A DNA stretch of 64,000 nt from Gammaproteobacteria bacterium (GTDB taxonomy: Bacteria; Pseudomonadota; Gammaproteobacteria; Pseudomonadales; Pseudohongiellaceae): positions 1-64,000 of the forward strand of contig PCCP01000110.1 in assembly GCA_002731775.1 (NCBI GenBank), read 5' to 3'. Below the pieces are notes generated by a model. The model ran no database searches. It was not told the DNA's origin and worked only from the letters and a program-made list of their open reading frames with translations. A program made the position numbers and the translations under genes. Below, piece by piece: positions 8,787 to 17,768 of the stretch (position 1 is its first letter; every line of letters starts with the position of its first letter).

Positions 8787-9134
8787 CTAGTTGCCGTTTT
8801 CCACTTCCGGGACGTAGATAACCTGGCCATCGGGGAGGCGGTAAGCAATGCCCAGGCGGACTCCATCACCACCGGATATGGCATCGGCAGTCACTCTGTA
8901 GGCTTCAATTTCCGTACCCCGTCGGGTGATGATCTCCTGATCGCCATTGGGGTTGGTTAACACCATGGTGACTTCCGTTTCTGGATTCAATAAGCCTCCC
9001 ATGCGATAAACCGAGAACAAGGAGATCATCAGGCCGACGATAAACACCACCGATACGTCGAATAGATTGGCGATTCCCGCCAAGGGATCTTCTTCGATTT
9101 CTTCGGGCATCGGCAATTTTAGAAATTTGCTCAT
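8787..9134 (-). CDS. DUF2149 protein (HmuV-like, ExbD-like topology)
   Basis: A 115-residue protein. A short cytoplasmic start containing EEDPLAGIANLFDVSVVF leads into one membrane helix (about residues 25-45) and a periplasmic domain of about 65 residues. The DPLxGxANLFD stretch is the hallmark of DUF2149. The topology copies ExbD/TolR, which partner ExbB-like channels, and the preceding gene encodes such a channel seven bases upstream. It probably forms the rod subunit of a proton-driven motor serving the CobN-like protein or the receptor. Confidence 0.85.
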   Translation of the reverse strand: MSKFLKLPMPEEIEEDPLAGIANLFDVSVVFIVGLMISLFSVYRMGGLLNPETEVTMVLTNPNGDQEIITRRGTEIEAYRVTADAISGGDGVRLGIAYRLPDGQVIYVPEVENGN

Positions 9135-9140
9135 GAGTTA

Positions 9141-9758
9141 TTATGCAGCCGTTTCCGCTAATATCCGTTCGGCGATAAAGCGTAGCTCTCTAATGGCCTC
9201 ATTAGCCCATCCCTGCCGAACCATGTTGATGACATAGGCGCCGGTACCGCAGGCGAGCCCGATAATGGTAGTGGTGAAGGCGACAACCATTTGCCCTGCC
9301 ATGGCTTCGAGGTTTCCTGCTGCCATGGCGGCAAGAGATACTCCCATGGGGATCAGGGTTCCCAACAGGCCAAGACTTGGGCCTACCTTGATTAACATCT
9401 TTGATGGATTAAGCTCGTGCTTCAACTCTTCTTCGGCCTCCATCACCAGATGTTCCAGGCCGCCGTCCTTCAGCTCGCCTGCCGCCTTATTGTGATGCAC
9501 AGCTTCGACAAAATTTTTCAGGAAGGCTGGCAGGTGGGAAAACTCTGTGGCGTCGGGATTGAGAATTTCCACGTCTTGCAGCCAGACCTTTATATTGAAG
9601 CCAGTTCGTTCCTTGCGCCTCGATAAATATTCGATGAGGCAGACCCCGGCCATAAAACACACGGAAGCGACGCATACCCATAACAGGAGCATCACCGGAA
9701 ATCGCAATACCTGGCTCAGCCCGAATAAACCACCCTCGAGGATACCTAATAAACTCAT
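9141..9758 (-). CDS. ExbB/TolQ/MotA-family proton channel subunit
   Basis: A 205-residue protein started at ATG 9758, which overlaps the TGA of the upstream gene as ATGA, implying translational coupling. It has one N-terminal helix (about residues 17-38), a cytoplasmic loop, and two C-terminal helices. The GPSLGLLGTLIPMGVSLAAM and MVVAFTTTIIGLACG segments are typical of the MotA/TolQ/ExbB family. Longer in-frame starts exist but would run into the upstream coding region. It is followed by the DUF2149 gene and is presumed to harvest proton motive force with it. Confidence 0.85.
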   Translation of the reverse strand: MSLLGILEGGLFGLSQVLRFPVMLLLWVCVASVCFMAGVCLIEYLSRRKERTGFNIKVWLQDVEILNPDATEFSHLPAFLKNFVEAVHHNKAAGELKDGGLEHLVMEAEEELKHELNPSKMLIKVGPSLGLLGTLIPMGVSLAAMAAGNLEAMAGQMVVAFTTTIIGLACGTGAYVINMVRQGWANEAIRELRFIAERILAETAA

Positions 9759-10351
9759 CGCACCTTCCATTTTGCATAGATGCCACCCAGCACAAGAAAG
9801 GCGAGGGACAAAATTAGTACTCCGACATTGGCGTAGGTCTCGGTTTGACCCGCGTCCAATGACTGTAAATTTGAGGCTACCTGCCAACCCGAAATAGCTG
9901 TTGGTACAATGCTGACTACCAGTGACAGGGCTATGACAATTAGAAGTGCCTCATCACGTAGCTGACTCGATCCGAAATCTTTTTTGTGTATGGCGCAATA
10001 AAATGTGATTGCCGCAACCAGGCTAACAGCAACTGTCACTATCGACCCCGGATAACCCAATGTGACCAGAGCATTTATCCACACTGCCCCCATCATGCCG
10101 CCCAATACTACCGCTGCGGAACGCCATTTTCCTTTATGCAGAATGGTAAAAGCAGCCAGAGCCAACACGGTAGCGAGATGTGTCGGCTCGATTACAACTA
10201 GCCCACGGCCTTGATCCATCCATGTGCCAATTAACAATAGCACTGGAATAAATCCGCTCAGCCAATGAATTCCCTGTCTGCGATGATGCACACAGGCAGT
10301 AAAACTAACTGTTGCAAGCCCACATAATAGAGGGAAAAGCTGATAAGCCAT
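9755..10351 (-). CDS. Polytopic membrane protein, first gene of the Hmu-like operon (HmuT-like position)
   Basis: A 198-residue protein with about six membrane helices and little soluble sequence. I do not recognise a named domain. It is the first cistron of the operon that continues through ExbB-like, DUF2149, CobN-like and lipoprotein genes, and its stop overlaps the next start. In Bacteroidota hmu loci a comparable small membrane protein sits next to the ExbB-like and DUF2149 genes, so it probably belongs to the same complex. Confidence 0.75.
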   Translation of the reverse strand: MAYQLFPLLCGLATVSFTACVHHRRQGIHWLSGFIPVLLLIGTWMDQGRGLVVIEPTHLATVLALAAFTILHKGKWRSAAVVLGGMMGAVWINALVTLGYPGSIVTVAVSLVAAITFYCAIHKKDFGSSQLRDEALLIVIALSLVVSIVPTAISGWQVASNLQSLDAGQTETYANVGVLILSLAFLVLGGIYAKWKVR

Positions 10352-10472
10352 TTAAAAAGTCCCGGCTAAAAGTTTTTGTACTGTACGTACCTTACGGGGT
10401 TTTAGCTATGCCAATTCTCCACGGCGTTGGCTGAGGCAGGTGGCTAGCTAGATATCCTTTATATATCAACTA

Positions 10473-10503
10473 GTTAAATTAGTGTGAACAACGTTAATTT
10501 AAC
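10473..10503. promoter_or_regulatory. Palindrome in the divergent hmu-like/receptor control region
   Basis: The 308-base gap between the minus-strand operon (start 10351) and the plus-strand receptor (start 10660) is AT-rich in its middle. It contains a perfect nine-base inverted repeat, GTTAAATTA / TAATTTAAC, separated by 13 bases. Such symmetry between divergent genes is typical of a repressor or activator site. It does not look like a Fur box, and no cobalamin riboswitch box was found. The regulator is unknown. Confidence 0.4.
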
Positions 10504-10659
10504 GGTTAAAAACAAACTTTACATACGCAACAGCTAAAAATGCGAGTAACATGCGAGCCGTCGTAGAAAAGGTGGAACAGCAGTTGAGGCTTTTACTACC
10601 CACTTTTTTGCCAAACAGCGTCAATTCGCCCCGTGTCACTCGATAACAAGGGAACACCA

Positions 10660-12531
10660 ATGCAAGGATTAAAGCTGGGGTTATTTACCCTGGGCATCGC
10701 TACCGGTTTATTTTTGAACAGCGCTGTTTATTCCCAGGAATCCTCTAGTCCGCTAGAAGAAATCATCGTCACTTCCAGTCTGATACCGATACCCATGCGC
10801 CAGATAGGCACTTCGGTTTCGGTGATAACGGAGACTGAGATTAACGCCCACGGCAATCTGTTATTGGTGGACATATTACGGCAGATGCCTGCGATAGCCA
10901 CTAGTAACAATGGCGGTGCCGGCAAGGCAACGTCACTTAGAATTCGTGGCGAAGAAGGGTTTCGAACCCTTACGATTTTTGATGGTATGCGTCTGTCGGA
11001 CCCCGCCAGCACCCAGATTGGTTCCCAACTCGAACATCTAATGAGTGACGGTATAAGCCGGGTAGAAGTGTTGCGTGGGCCACAGGGATTAGCCTACGGT
11101 GCCGACGCCGGCGGTGTCGTGAATATCAGTTCACGCTCCGGCGAAGAGGCTTTTTTTGCCAATATCGATGCCCAGGCTGGAGAGTTAGGCACTAATCGGC
11201 TCGGCGCTAACGTGGGAGGCGGCAACGACAGGGTCGATTATTTTCTATCGGTGAGTGATTTTGAAACCGATGGCTACAACACACGGCAATCGGATTCTGT
11301 GCTCAGAGATGACGATGGCTATACCAATACTACCATTCACGGCAGGTTGGGAATTGCTCTATCGGAAAATCTGCGTGTGGATCTGGTGCATCGACAGGTT
11401 GATGGGGATTCCCAGTTCGACGGCTGTTTCTCCGGTACCACGGTACATGACTGTGCATCGGACTATGAGTTGAGAGCGTCACGCGCCGCATTGGAATACA
11501 GCTCAGATAACTTCACCCACTCCCTGTCTTTCTCCAATACAGAAACGGACAGGGAAAACTTCGCCCTCGGTGTTTCCGCCTTCACCGCAAATGGTCAACT
11601 TAAGCGCTGGGAATACCTTGGCAGTGCTACCAATCTGCCTGGTTTCGATCTGGTCATTGGCATCGACCATGAGCAGGCCAGCAATAATGGTATCAGTCGC
11701 GATAATGACGGCTACTACCTGGAATACCTGAGTGATTTCTCCAATAACTTTTATATCACCGCCGGGATTCGTCATGACGACAATGATGATTTTGGCAGCA
11801 ACACCAGTCATCGAGTTAGCATGGCCTACCTGATTGATCTGCCCAATAACGGTATCCTGAAGTTCAAGAGTAGTCTTGGAACCGGGTTTCGTGCTCCCAG
11901 CCCTTTTGAAGTTGCATACAACGCCGGTCCATTTGCATTTCCTCCAGCCGCCCTGGTTGCACTCACTCAGGAACAGAGTGAGGGTTATGAGTTCGGGGTT
12001 GAATATGTGCTGGGGAACCGCGTGCGCCTGGAGGCTGTATATTTTGATCAGGACGTGGAGGATGCTATATTTTTTGACCTGGCGGGATTCAGCGGATACC
12101 TGCAAGACGTGGGCACCAGCACCTCCAAGGGAGTAGAAATCACGGCTGACCTGCAATTGAGCGATAGCTTGCGACTGACTTCTAATTACACATACAACGA
12201 CACGGAACGGCCCAATGGCCTACAACGGCGTCGTCGGCCAGAAGACTTGATGAATATTGGCCTGGCGTATACAGCTTTGGGCGATCGCTTGAATATCAAT
12301 GGATTCTATCGAATTTCCCGTGATGCAACGGACGAGATTTTTGGTAGCCCGGTTGATCTGGATGATTTCGAGGTGCTGGATATCAGCGCCAGCTATCGGT
12401 TCACGGATAATTTCAGCATTTATGCCAGGCTGGAAAATGCCTTCGATGAAGACTATGAGGAAATAACCGGTTTTTACTCTCCAGACCGGGCCGCTTACCT
12501 TGGCTTCAAGCTAAACTTCTCGGCAAACTGA
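10660..12531 (+). CDS. BtuB/HmuR-like TonB-dependent outer-membrane receptor
   Basis: A 623-residue receptor started at ATG 10660, with AAGGGA six bases upstream; a GTG at 10633 in the same frame lacks such a site. The signal peptide ends near YSQE. A TonB box-like EEIIVTS follows, then a plug domain (IPMRQIGTSVSVITETEI, LRIRGEEGFRTLTIFDGMR, RVEVLRGPQGLAYGADAGGVVNI) and a 22-strand-type barrel ending in a hydrophobic strand. The size is close to BtuB and HmuR. It is divergent from the CobN-like operon and is the obvious importer for that system's tetrapyrrole substrate. Confidence 0.88.
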   Translation: MQGLKLGLFTLGIATGLFLNSAVYSQESSSPLEEIIVTSSLIPIPMRQIGTSVSVITETEINAHGNLLLVDILRQMPAIATSNNGGAGKATSLRIRGEEGFRTLTIFDGMRLSDPASTQIGSQLEHLMSDGISRVEVLRGPQGLAYGADAGGVVNISSRSGEEAFFANIDAQAGELGTNRLGANVGGGNDRVDYFLSVSDFETDGYNTRQSDSVLRDDDGYTNTTIHGRLGIALSENLRVDLVHRQVDGDSQFDGCFSGTTVHDCASDYELRASRAALEYSSDNFTHSLSFSNTETDRENFALGVSAFTANGQLKRWEYLGSATNLPGFDLVIGIDHEQASNNGISRDNDGYYLEYLSDFSNNFYITAGIRHDDNDDFGSNTSHRVSMAYLIDLPNNGILKFKSSLGTGFRAPSPFEVAYNAGPFAFPPAALVALTQEQSEGYEFGVEYVLGNRVRLEAVYFDQDVEDAIFFDLAGFSGYLQDVGTSTSKGVEITADLQLSDSLRLTSNYTYNDTERPNGLQRRRRPEDLMNIGLAYTALGDRLNINGFYRISRDATDEIFGSPVDLDDFEVLDISASYRFTDNFSIYARLENAFDEDYEEITGFYSPDRAAYLGFKLNFSAN

Positions 12532-12580
12532 TTGTGTAGCGCCGATGGCCTTGCGGGTCCATCCGCAATTACCTGGTCTA

Positions 12581-12614
12581 AAAAGGGGTGATCTCAGGAT
12601 CGCCCCTTTTTTTG
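12581..12614 (+). terminator. Rho-independent terminator of the receptor gene
   Basis: AAAAGGGGTGATC, the loop TCAG, then GATCGCCCCTTTT with further T residues. The stem has at least nine pairs including one G-T pair and is followed by a run of seven or more T. It lies about 50 bases after the receptor stop codon. Confidence 0.8.
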
Positions 12615-12914
12615 TTTGTTCAACTGGGACAGCCCCCGGCATTGGTAGTAGTGCAATTGCAAACAATGAGGGATCATGCTTTGATTAAGAATTCTTGCCC
12701 AACAATTAGTTGAATGATCAGAATAATGTTGAAACTGCGCTAGCGGGTGTTATCGATGCTATTGCTGCGCTTGCTAAGCTGAATGGGGGCAAGCTGACAA
12801 TGCAGAGAATTGATTAACGCCGGCTGTATTGTATCTCAGGGCTTCGATGCGGTGCGTACTCCACTGCACCTCACCATTTTCCAGTAGACACCAAACCCAA
12901 TGGAGATTAGAAAG
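12615..12914. other. Intergenic region with a possible coding remnant
   Basis: No gene is evident. From TTG 12710 to TAA 12817 an open frame of 35 codons reads like protein (alternating Ala/Ile/Leu, then LNGGKLTMQRID) but has no ribosome binding site. It may be the 3' end of a lost gene. The final bases hold the leader of the VOC gene. Confidence 0.3.
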
Positions 12915-13484
12915 ATGGGTATTGAATTTGATGGAATACATCACATGGCGTTGGTATGCAAAGACATGGAAAAAACAGTGGACTTTTATACCAATATCCT
13001 TGGCATGAAATTGGTGAAGGGATTCGATCTTGGCATGGGAATGGGCCAGCATTTCTTTTTCGATATGGGCGGCAATAATTTATTGGCTTTCTTCTGGTTT
13101 AACGGTGCCCCCGAGTCGGCGCCGGGCATTGCGTCGGTTGAAAACCTTATCGGCAATGGGGGCATTAGCTCTGCTCATGGCTCTATGAACCACGTGGCCT
13201 TCCATGCGCCACTGGACAACATCGAGGCCTTCAGGGAAGAACTGGTCGATAAGGGTGTGGAATGCTCGAAGATGATCAACCACGCCGATGTCGAAGCAGT
13301 TGCTGGCGACACGCGCACCACCGAGGAAGTTGAAGCCAGCACCTGGGTTCGGTCCTTCTATTTTCTGGATCCGGACGGGATCATGTTGGAATTTTGTGCC
13401 CCGGTGACGGCGGGTACAGACGAGCTGACTCTACCGGTGAATGCGCAAGGACAGAAGGCAGATGGCAGTAGTTTGAGCGCTTGA
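12915..13484 (+). CDS. VOC-superfamily protein (glyoxalase/extradiol dioxygenase fold)
   Basis: A 189-residue protein started at ATG 12915, with GGAG nine bases upstream. It has two beta-alpha-beta-beta-beta repeats. The first carries GIHHMALVCKDMEKTVDFYTNILGM; the second has MNHVAFHAP and ends in the classic DPDGIMLEF strand. His at about position 10 and Glu in IMLEF are plausible metal ligands. An alpha/beta hydrolase follows 43 bases downstream, resembling ring-cleavage or lactone pathways, but the substrate is not indicated. Confidence 0.87.
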   Translation: MGIEFDGIHHMALVCKDMEKTVDFYTNILGMKLVKGFDLGMGMGQHFFFDMGGNNLLAFFWFNGAPESAPGIASVENLIGNGGISSAHGSMNHVAFHAPLDNIEAFREELVDKGVECSKMINHADVEAVAGDTRTTEEVEASTWVRSFYFLDPDGIMLEFCAPVTAGTDELTLPVNAQGQKADGSSLSA

Positions 13485-13527
13485 ATCTGTCTGCTTGACT
13501 GGCGGCCAAGTCATTGGAGTTTGCAGC

Positions 13528-14643
13528 ATGAGCGGTATCGAGCGTCACTTTATATCGATGGAATCGGCCACGGCGCCACGCAACGGTGCTGGCTATTACC
13601 CCTGCCAGGGTCTGTACCACACCCGCGCTGGTGAAAAACCCAAAACGGCTTTTATCGCCACTCACTACAATGTGGATTTCAGCGAACACTACCTGGCCGA
13701 ATATATGGCAACACGAGGTTTCGGCTTTCTCGGTTGGAATACCCGATTTCGTGGTGCCGAGGCCTATTTTTTGCTGGAACACGCGTTGGTGGACATCGGC
13801 GTCGGTGTGCGCTGGTTGCAACAAGAAGCCGGGGTGGAGAATATCGTGATCCTCGGCAACTCCGGCGGTGGGTCGCTGATGGCTGCTTATCATTCCCAGG
13901 CGGTTGATCCGGTTCTGGAAGCGACACCGGGTCTGAAGGTGCCCGCGGCGGCGAAGGAGTTAATACCGGGTGACTACTACATCTCACTCTGTGCCCATGC
14001 CGGCAGGCCCGAGGTGCTGACCGACTGGATGGACCCATCTATAATCGATGAAACCGATCCTGCCTCCATCGATGCTGCACTGAACATGTATGACCCGGAA
14101 AACGGGCCGCCTTATTCTGCCGAATTTATTCAATGCTATCGCGCCGCACAAGTGGCCAGAAATGACAGGATAACTGCATGGGTCTATTCAGAACTTGATC
14201 GCCTGAGACAGGTCGGCATGTTCGACCGGGCCTTCAATATGCACCGAACCTGGGCGGATCTGCGCTTGATGGATGGCAGCATCGATCCATCGGATCGCCC
14301 CGTGGGCCAGTGCTATGCGGGTGATCCAAAAGCGGCTAATTTCAGTCCACGGAGTATCGGGCTGAATAATACCTTGAGAACCTGGTTATCCATGTGGAGC
14401 CTGATGAGCTCGCCCTGTCGTGGTGCGCCACATCTGGCGAAGATAAAATTACCCGCATTGGTGATGCAATCGCTTTCCGACACAGGGGTTTTTCCGGGTG
14501 ATGCGAAAAATATCTATGAGCTGCTCGGCAGCACCGACAAGAGCCTGGAACTCATGGCCGGTGATCACTATTTGCTGGAACCCCATGACGCCCGTGATAA
14601 TTACGCCGACAAGATTGCAAGCTGGCTTGGTGCGAGGTTGTGA
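13528..14643 (+). CDS. Alpha/beta-hydrolase
   Basis: A 371-residue cytoplasmic hydrolase. ATG 13528 is preferred over an upstream TTG because GGAG lies eight bases ahead of it. The nucleophile elbow is GNSGGGS with Ser112. A plausible acid is the Asp in SLSDTGVFPG, and the His is in AGDHYLLEP near the C terminus. There is no signal peptide. It probably forms an operon with the preceding VOC gene, so the two may act in sequence on an aromatic or lactone intermediate. That pairing is inferred from position. Confidence 0.82.
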   Translation: MSGIERHFISMESATAPRNGAGYYPCQGLYHTRAGEKPKTAFIATHYNVDFSEHYLAEYMATRGFGFLGWNTRFRGAEAYFLLEHALVDIGVGVRWLQQEAGVENIVILGNSGGGSLMAAYHSQAVDPVLEATPGLKVPAAAKELIPGDYYISLCAHAGRPEVLTDWMDPSIIDETDPASIDAALNMYDPENGPPYSAEFIQCYRAAQVARNDRITAWVYSELDRLRQVGMFDRAFNMHRTWADLRLMDGSIDPSDRPVGQCYAGDPKAANFSPRSIGLNNTLRTWLSMWSLMSSPCRGAPHLAKIKLPALVMQSLSDTGVFPGDAKNIYELLGSTDKSLELMAGDHYLLEPHDARDNYADKIASWLGARL

Positions 14644-14772
14644 TCGTTAGTCGTCAACAATCGTGCAAGACCTGATAAAGGTTGTGGAGCTGAGAGAAGT
14701 TGCTGTTCCACCGCGAGGAATTACAAGTCGCCTGCATTTCTCTCAGGTGAAAGATGCTACCGGGGATAAGCG

Positions 14773-15522
14773 CTAACGCGGCAACCGCCAGTCGAATCGA
14801 AACAATACGTCTTCAACCTGAACCGGTACATCGGAGACTATTCTTGGGTCAAATCGCAGTCTGGTGGCGGCAGCAAGCGCCTCGTTGTCAAATATTCCCG
14901 GCGGCTCGCTTGCATCGATTACGATATCCTGAACCACGCCTCTATCGGTGACTGTAAATCGTACGATGACATAACCTTCGATACCCCGCTGCTCTACGTC
15001 GGGTGGGTAATCAGGCGTAATCAGCCGTAGCGGGAGAAGTTCTCGAAACTGAATATCCACCGATGGGGGTTCAACTCGAAACTGGTTGGACTCTTCCAGT
15101 TCATAGCGAAACACGTATCTCACATCTTCCACCGTTTCGCCCCTGGTGTTTTCAAACCTAAGCCGTCGTGCGGCGGTGACGGAAGCGAGTTCAAAATATC
15201 CGGCTGGCTGTTCTTCTACCGTCTGAATTGTATTGTTTATCACCGCGCCACTTTCATCGACCGAAAAACGCAGCATTACCCAGCCTTCGATTCCCAGATT
15301 TTTTGCGCGCAAGGGATAGAGCGGCTCCACGGTTCTTCTCGCCAATAAGCCGCGGGTAAAATTAGGTGGAGGTTCCGCCTCGAACGATGTATTGGATGTC
15401 GCCTTCCGGGCGTTAGGCGCTGCAGCCTCGCAGGCCGTTAAGGCGATCAGAGTAACGGTCAACAGATACAGCCTTAACGGGCGCTTGGGCGCAGTAAAAA
15501 TTTGTAGTATGAATAGTCCCAT
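14773..15522 (-). CDS. Lipoprotein with two tandem TonB C-terminal domains
   Basis: A 249-residue protein with two TonB_C domains (about residues 55-145 and 160-249). The first has YPLRAKNLGIEGWVMLRFSV and the second YPPDVEQRGIEGYVIVRFTV. The N terminus has a basic region (KRPLR), a hydrophobic core and the lipobox LTAC, predicting lipidation at Cys31. Residue +2 is Glu rather than Asp, which would favour outer-membrane sorting. The usual proline-rich spacer and the conserved TonB anchor helix are absent. The upstream minus-strand gene is a TonB-dependent receptor, its probable partner. An uncleaved anchor instead of lipidation remains possible. Confidence 0.82.
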   Translation of the reverse strand: MGLFILQIFTAPKRPLRLYLLTVTLIALTACEAAAPNARKATSNTSFEAEPPPNFTRGLLARRTVEPLYPLRAKNLGIEGWVMLRFSVDESGAVINNTIQTVEEQPAGYFELASVTAARRLRFENTRGETVEDVRYVFRYELEESNQFRVEPPSVDIQFRELLPLRLITPDYPPDVEQRGIEGYVIVRFTVTDRGVVQDIVIDASEPPGIFDNEALAAATRLRFDPRIVSDVPVQVEDVLFRFDWRLPR

Positions 15523-15671
15523 AGAGAAGATTCTGCCACCTTGGGTGTAAAAATTACCACGTCATTCGTTCACAATCACGTAGTTAATTGTTGCTGCAAG
15601 CTGTTTTACCGGTGCTGTCTCTTACGTTTTCTCTAGTATCCATTATTAGCCGCCCTGGTTGTGGCCGGCAC

Positions 15672-17768
15672 TCAAAAGGTAGCTCTTGCCTTAAACACGA
15701 GTTTTAAGCCATTCCCCGAGCAGAAGTCTTCTATTTCTTCGACTACTCCTGCCGCTGTCGCACCCACGAATCGGGTACGTGTTCGACAGAACTCATTGTC
15801 GCTAAGATTCTGTGCGTCGAATCTGAAGGTAATATTGCCAAAGGCCTTTTTTTCGATGAAAGCAGACAGGTTCGGCTGATTCTTCCTCTGTTCTATATCG
15901 ATTATGTCAATTGCCACTCTGCCGCTACTGTCGTTGGAATTGTTTGAGTAGAACAAGCCATAGCTTAGGGCAAGGTCCGTGATATCGTGTCTGAAACTCA
16001 TACGGGTAGACCAACGGCCGTTGTTCCTCATTCTGCGCTTGATGCCCAGAAAGGGGTCAGTCACCTCTGAATCGCGCAGCCCGAGCCCGGTTGTCAATAG
16101 AGCATTTGGTAGCCCCAGCATTGCCAGTCGGACACTGACATCCAGGTTAAGACCGTAACGCGTGCCATCGCCAATATTACCTCTTGCCGACTGCAAGTCA
16201 TCCGGGTTGGGAGAGACATCGATGCGATCGATGACATCTTCCATATCTCGGTAAAAGAATTGGGAATTGACCACGCCAATGTCATCAGGTAGGCGTAACT
16301 CGAGATTTACTTCATAGCGCCAGGATTGCTCCTGGGAGATCTCGGGATTACCAGCCTGTGTGTCCTGGTCTTCATCGGAACCGTCAACGGAGGCACTGAA
16401 ATCCGAAAAGCTGAGTTGGGAAACGTCTTTCTCCAGTCCCGCACGTAACTGCAAGCTCGGTGTGATATCGAAGCGATAATCCAGCTTGGGTTTGACAAAA
16501 TTGAAATCCCGTTTGTTACTAACATCACCGGATTGCTCTATGGTAGAGGTTTCAATAATCAGTGAACTCTCGAGGGACATTTTTGGATTGAGCTGCCAGT
16601 TGTGTGCGGCAAAAGTTTCATAGCGCAGTTCTTCCACGGTGGAACCACTGTTATTTATGGCAACGGGTACCAGGTTTCCATAGTCGGGGGATTGTGTGCC
16701 AGCAATGTCCAGACCCAAACGTAAATTCGAATCTCTTATAGTTTGTGCGGCTTCGACGCCGAGCTCAACGCCTTGGGTATCGCTAAGATTCCAGGTGTAG
16801 GAAGTCCGTGCTATGCGTTCCCGATCCCGACCCAGATTGGCCAAAAACAGGTTCTTGCTCTCAGCGTCACTCGACACATCGAAGCGCTGGCGGCTAAATT
16901 CAAATTCCCGGTCGTTAACGATGAAAAGGAATCGGTACTTGCCGCCATTGGCAAATGCGTACTCGTAATCACCACCTATTTCCCAGTTGCTGCGGTCAGC
17001 CTGGTTGTCCTCCCGTTGTCGTCTGCTGGTGCCGCTCTCAAAGTCATGAATGGTTCGAGTCAGATCCGAGGGCGGATTACTTTTGCCGTAGAGGGCATTG
17101 AATTGGAGCACGCTGGTTTCGAAGGTATAGCCCAGGTTCATGCTGGTTTGATAATCGGCCTGATCCCGGTTGCTTTCTTCTTGTCGGGTTTCGAGCAGAT
17201 TGTAATCTGGATCGAAGCTGAATTCCTTGCTCAGGCGGTTACTGGAACGAGATTCCGCTTCGACATGGAACAGGTAATTGAAGGTGCCGGTCTGGCCACT
17301 GAAACTGACCTGGCCGCCCGGGTCCAGGGTGCCATCACGCAGGCGATCCGCATTGACTTCAATCGTGGTGTTGGAGCGGGACGGGGTATCCAGCAGCACC
17401 ACGTTGATCACCTGACCCGAACCCCGTATGTCCAGTTCTTCCGACGTGCCGCGTATGATTTCGATGTAATCAACCTGATCCGCTGAAATTCGACTCAGCA
17501 GACTCTGGCCGGTATTGCCCTTGCCAGTAATGCGCTGGCCATTTATCAGTATCTCGCCTTCACCTGAGCCCAGTCCGCGACCACCGCCGCCACGGCCCCG
17601 ACGCATGGCCAGACCAATACCGGGTATACGACTTATCATGTCACTCGCAGAAGCTGGTAAGAATTCCGCGAAATAGTCTGCGCGATAGATCACCGTGGAA
17701 TCGTTGATGGGGTTTTCCAGACGATCCAGTTGTGCCCAGGCCAGGGGTGCGACTAGTATCGCTATCAC
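15672..17768 (-). CDS. TonB-dependent receptor with OMP_b-brl-type barrel
   Basis: A receptor of about 698 residues. The plug contains SASDMISRIPGIGLAMRRG, a glycine/arginine-rich run, GEILINGQRITGK and DYIEIIRGTSEELDIRGSGQVINV, followed by a long barrel typical of 'outer membrane beta-barrel family' receptors. The start is uncertain. GTG 17768 gives a signal peptide without basic residues, whereas the frame stays open upstream to a TAG and would add KRTIIKLLIQPVAIV, a proper signal start. No ATG, GTG or TTG lies there, only ATT codons near an AAGAGA motif and a CTG at 17789. The double-TonB lipoprotein gene lies 149 bases downstream. Confidence 0.85.
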   Translation of the reverse strand: MIAILVAPLAWAQLDRLENPINDSTVIYRADYFAEFLPASASDMISRIPGIGLAMRRGRGGGGRGLGSGEGEILINGQRITGKGNTGQSLLSRISADQVDYIEIIRGTSEELDIRGSGQVINVVLLDTPSRSNTTIEVNADRLRDGTLDPGGQVSFSGQTGTFNYLFHVEAESRSSNRLSKEFSFDPDYNLLETRQEESNRDQADYQTSMNLGYTFETSVLQFNALYGKSNPPSDLTRTIHDFESGTSRRQREDNQADRSNWEIGGDYEYAFANGGKYRFLFIVNDREFEFSRQRFDVSSDAESKNLFLANLGRDRERIARTSYTWNLSDTQGVELGVEAAQTIRDSNLRLGLDIAGTQSPDYGNLVPVAINNSGSTVEELRYETFAAHNWQLNPKMSLESSLIIETSTIEQSGDVSNKRDFNFVKPKLDYRFDITPSLQLRAGLEKDVSQLSFSDFSASVDGSDEDQDTQAGNPEISQEQSWRYEVNLELRLPDDIGVVNSQFFYRDMEDVIDRIDVSPNPDDLQSARGNIGDGTRYGLNLDVSVRLAMLGLPNALLTTGLGLRDSEVTDPFLGIKRRMRNNGRWSTRMSFRHDITDLALSYGLFYSNNSNDSSGRVAIDIIDIEQRKNQPNLSAFIEKKAFGNITFRFDAQNLSDNEFCRTRTRFVGATAAGVVEEIEDFCSGNGLKLVFKARATF

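Noticed and set aside
10352-10659. Cobalamin riboswitch upstream of the CobN-like operon or receptor
   Set aside because: No convincing B12 box or supporting conserved segments were found on either strand.
16743-17486. 247-codon open frame on the plus strand inside the second receptor gene
   Set aside because: It lies entirely antisense to a well-supported receptor, has no signature, and its composition follows from the opposite strand.
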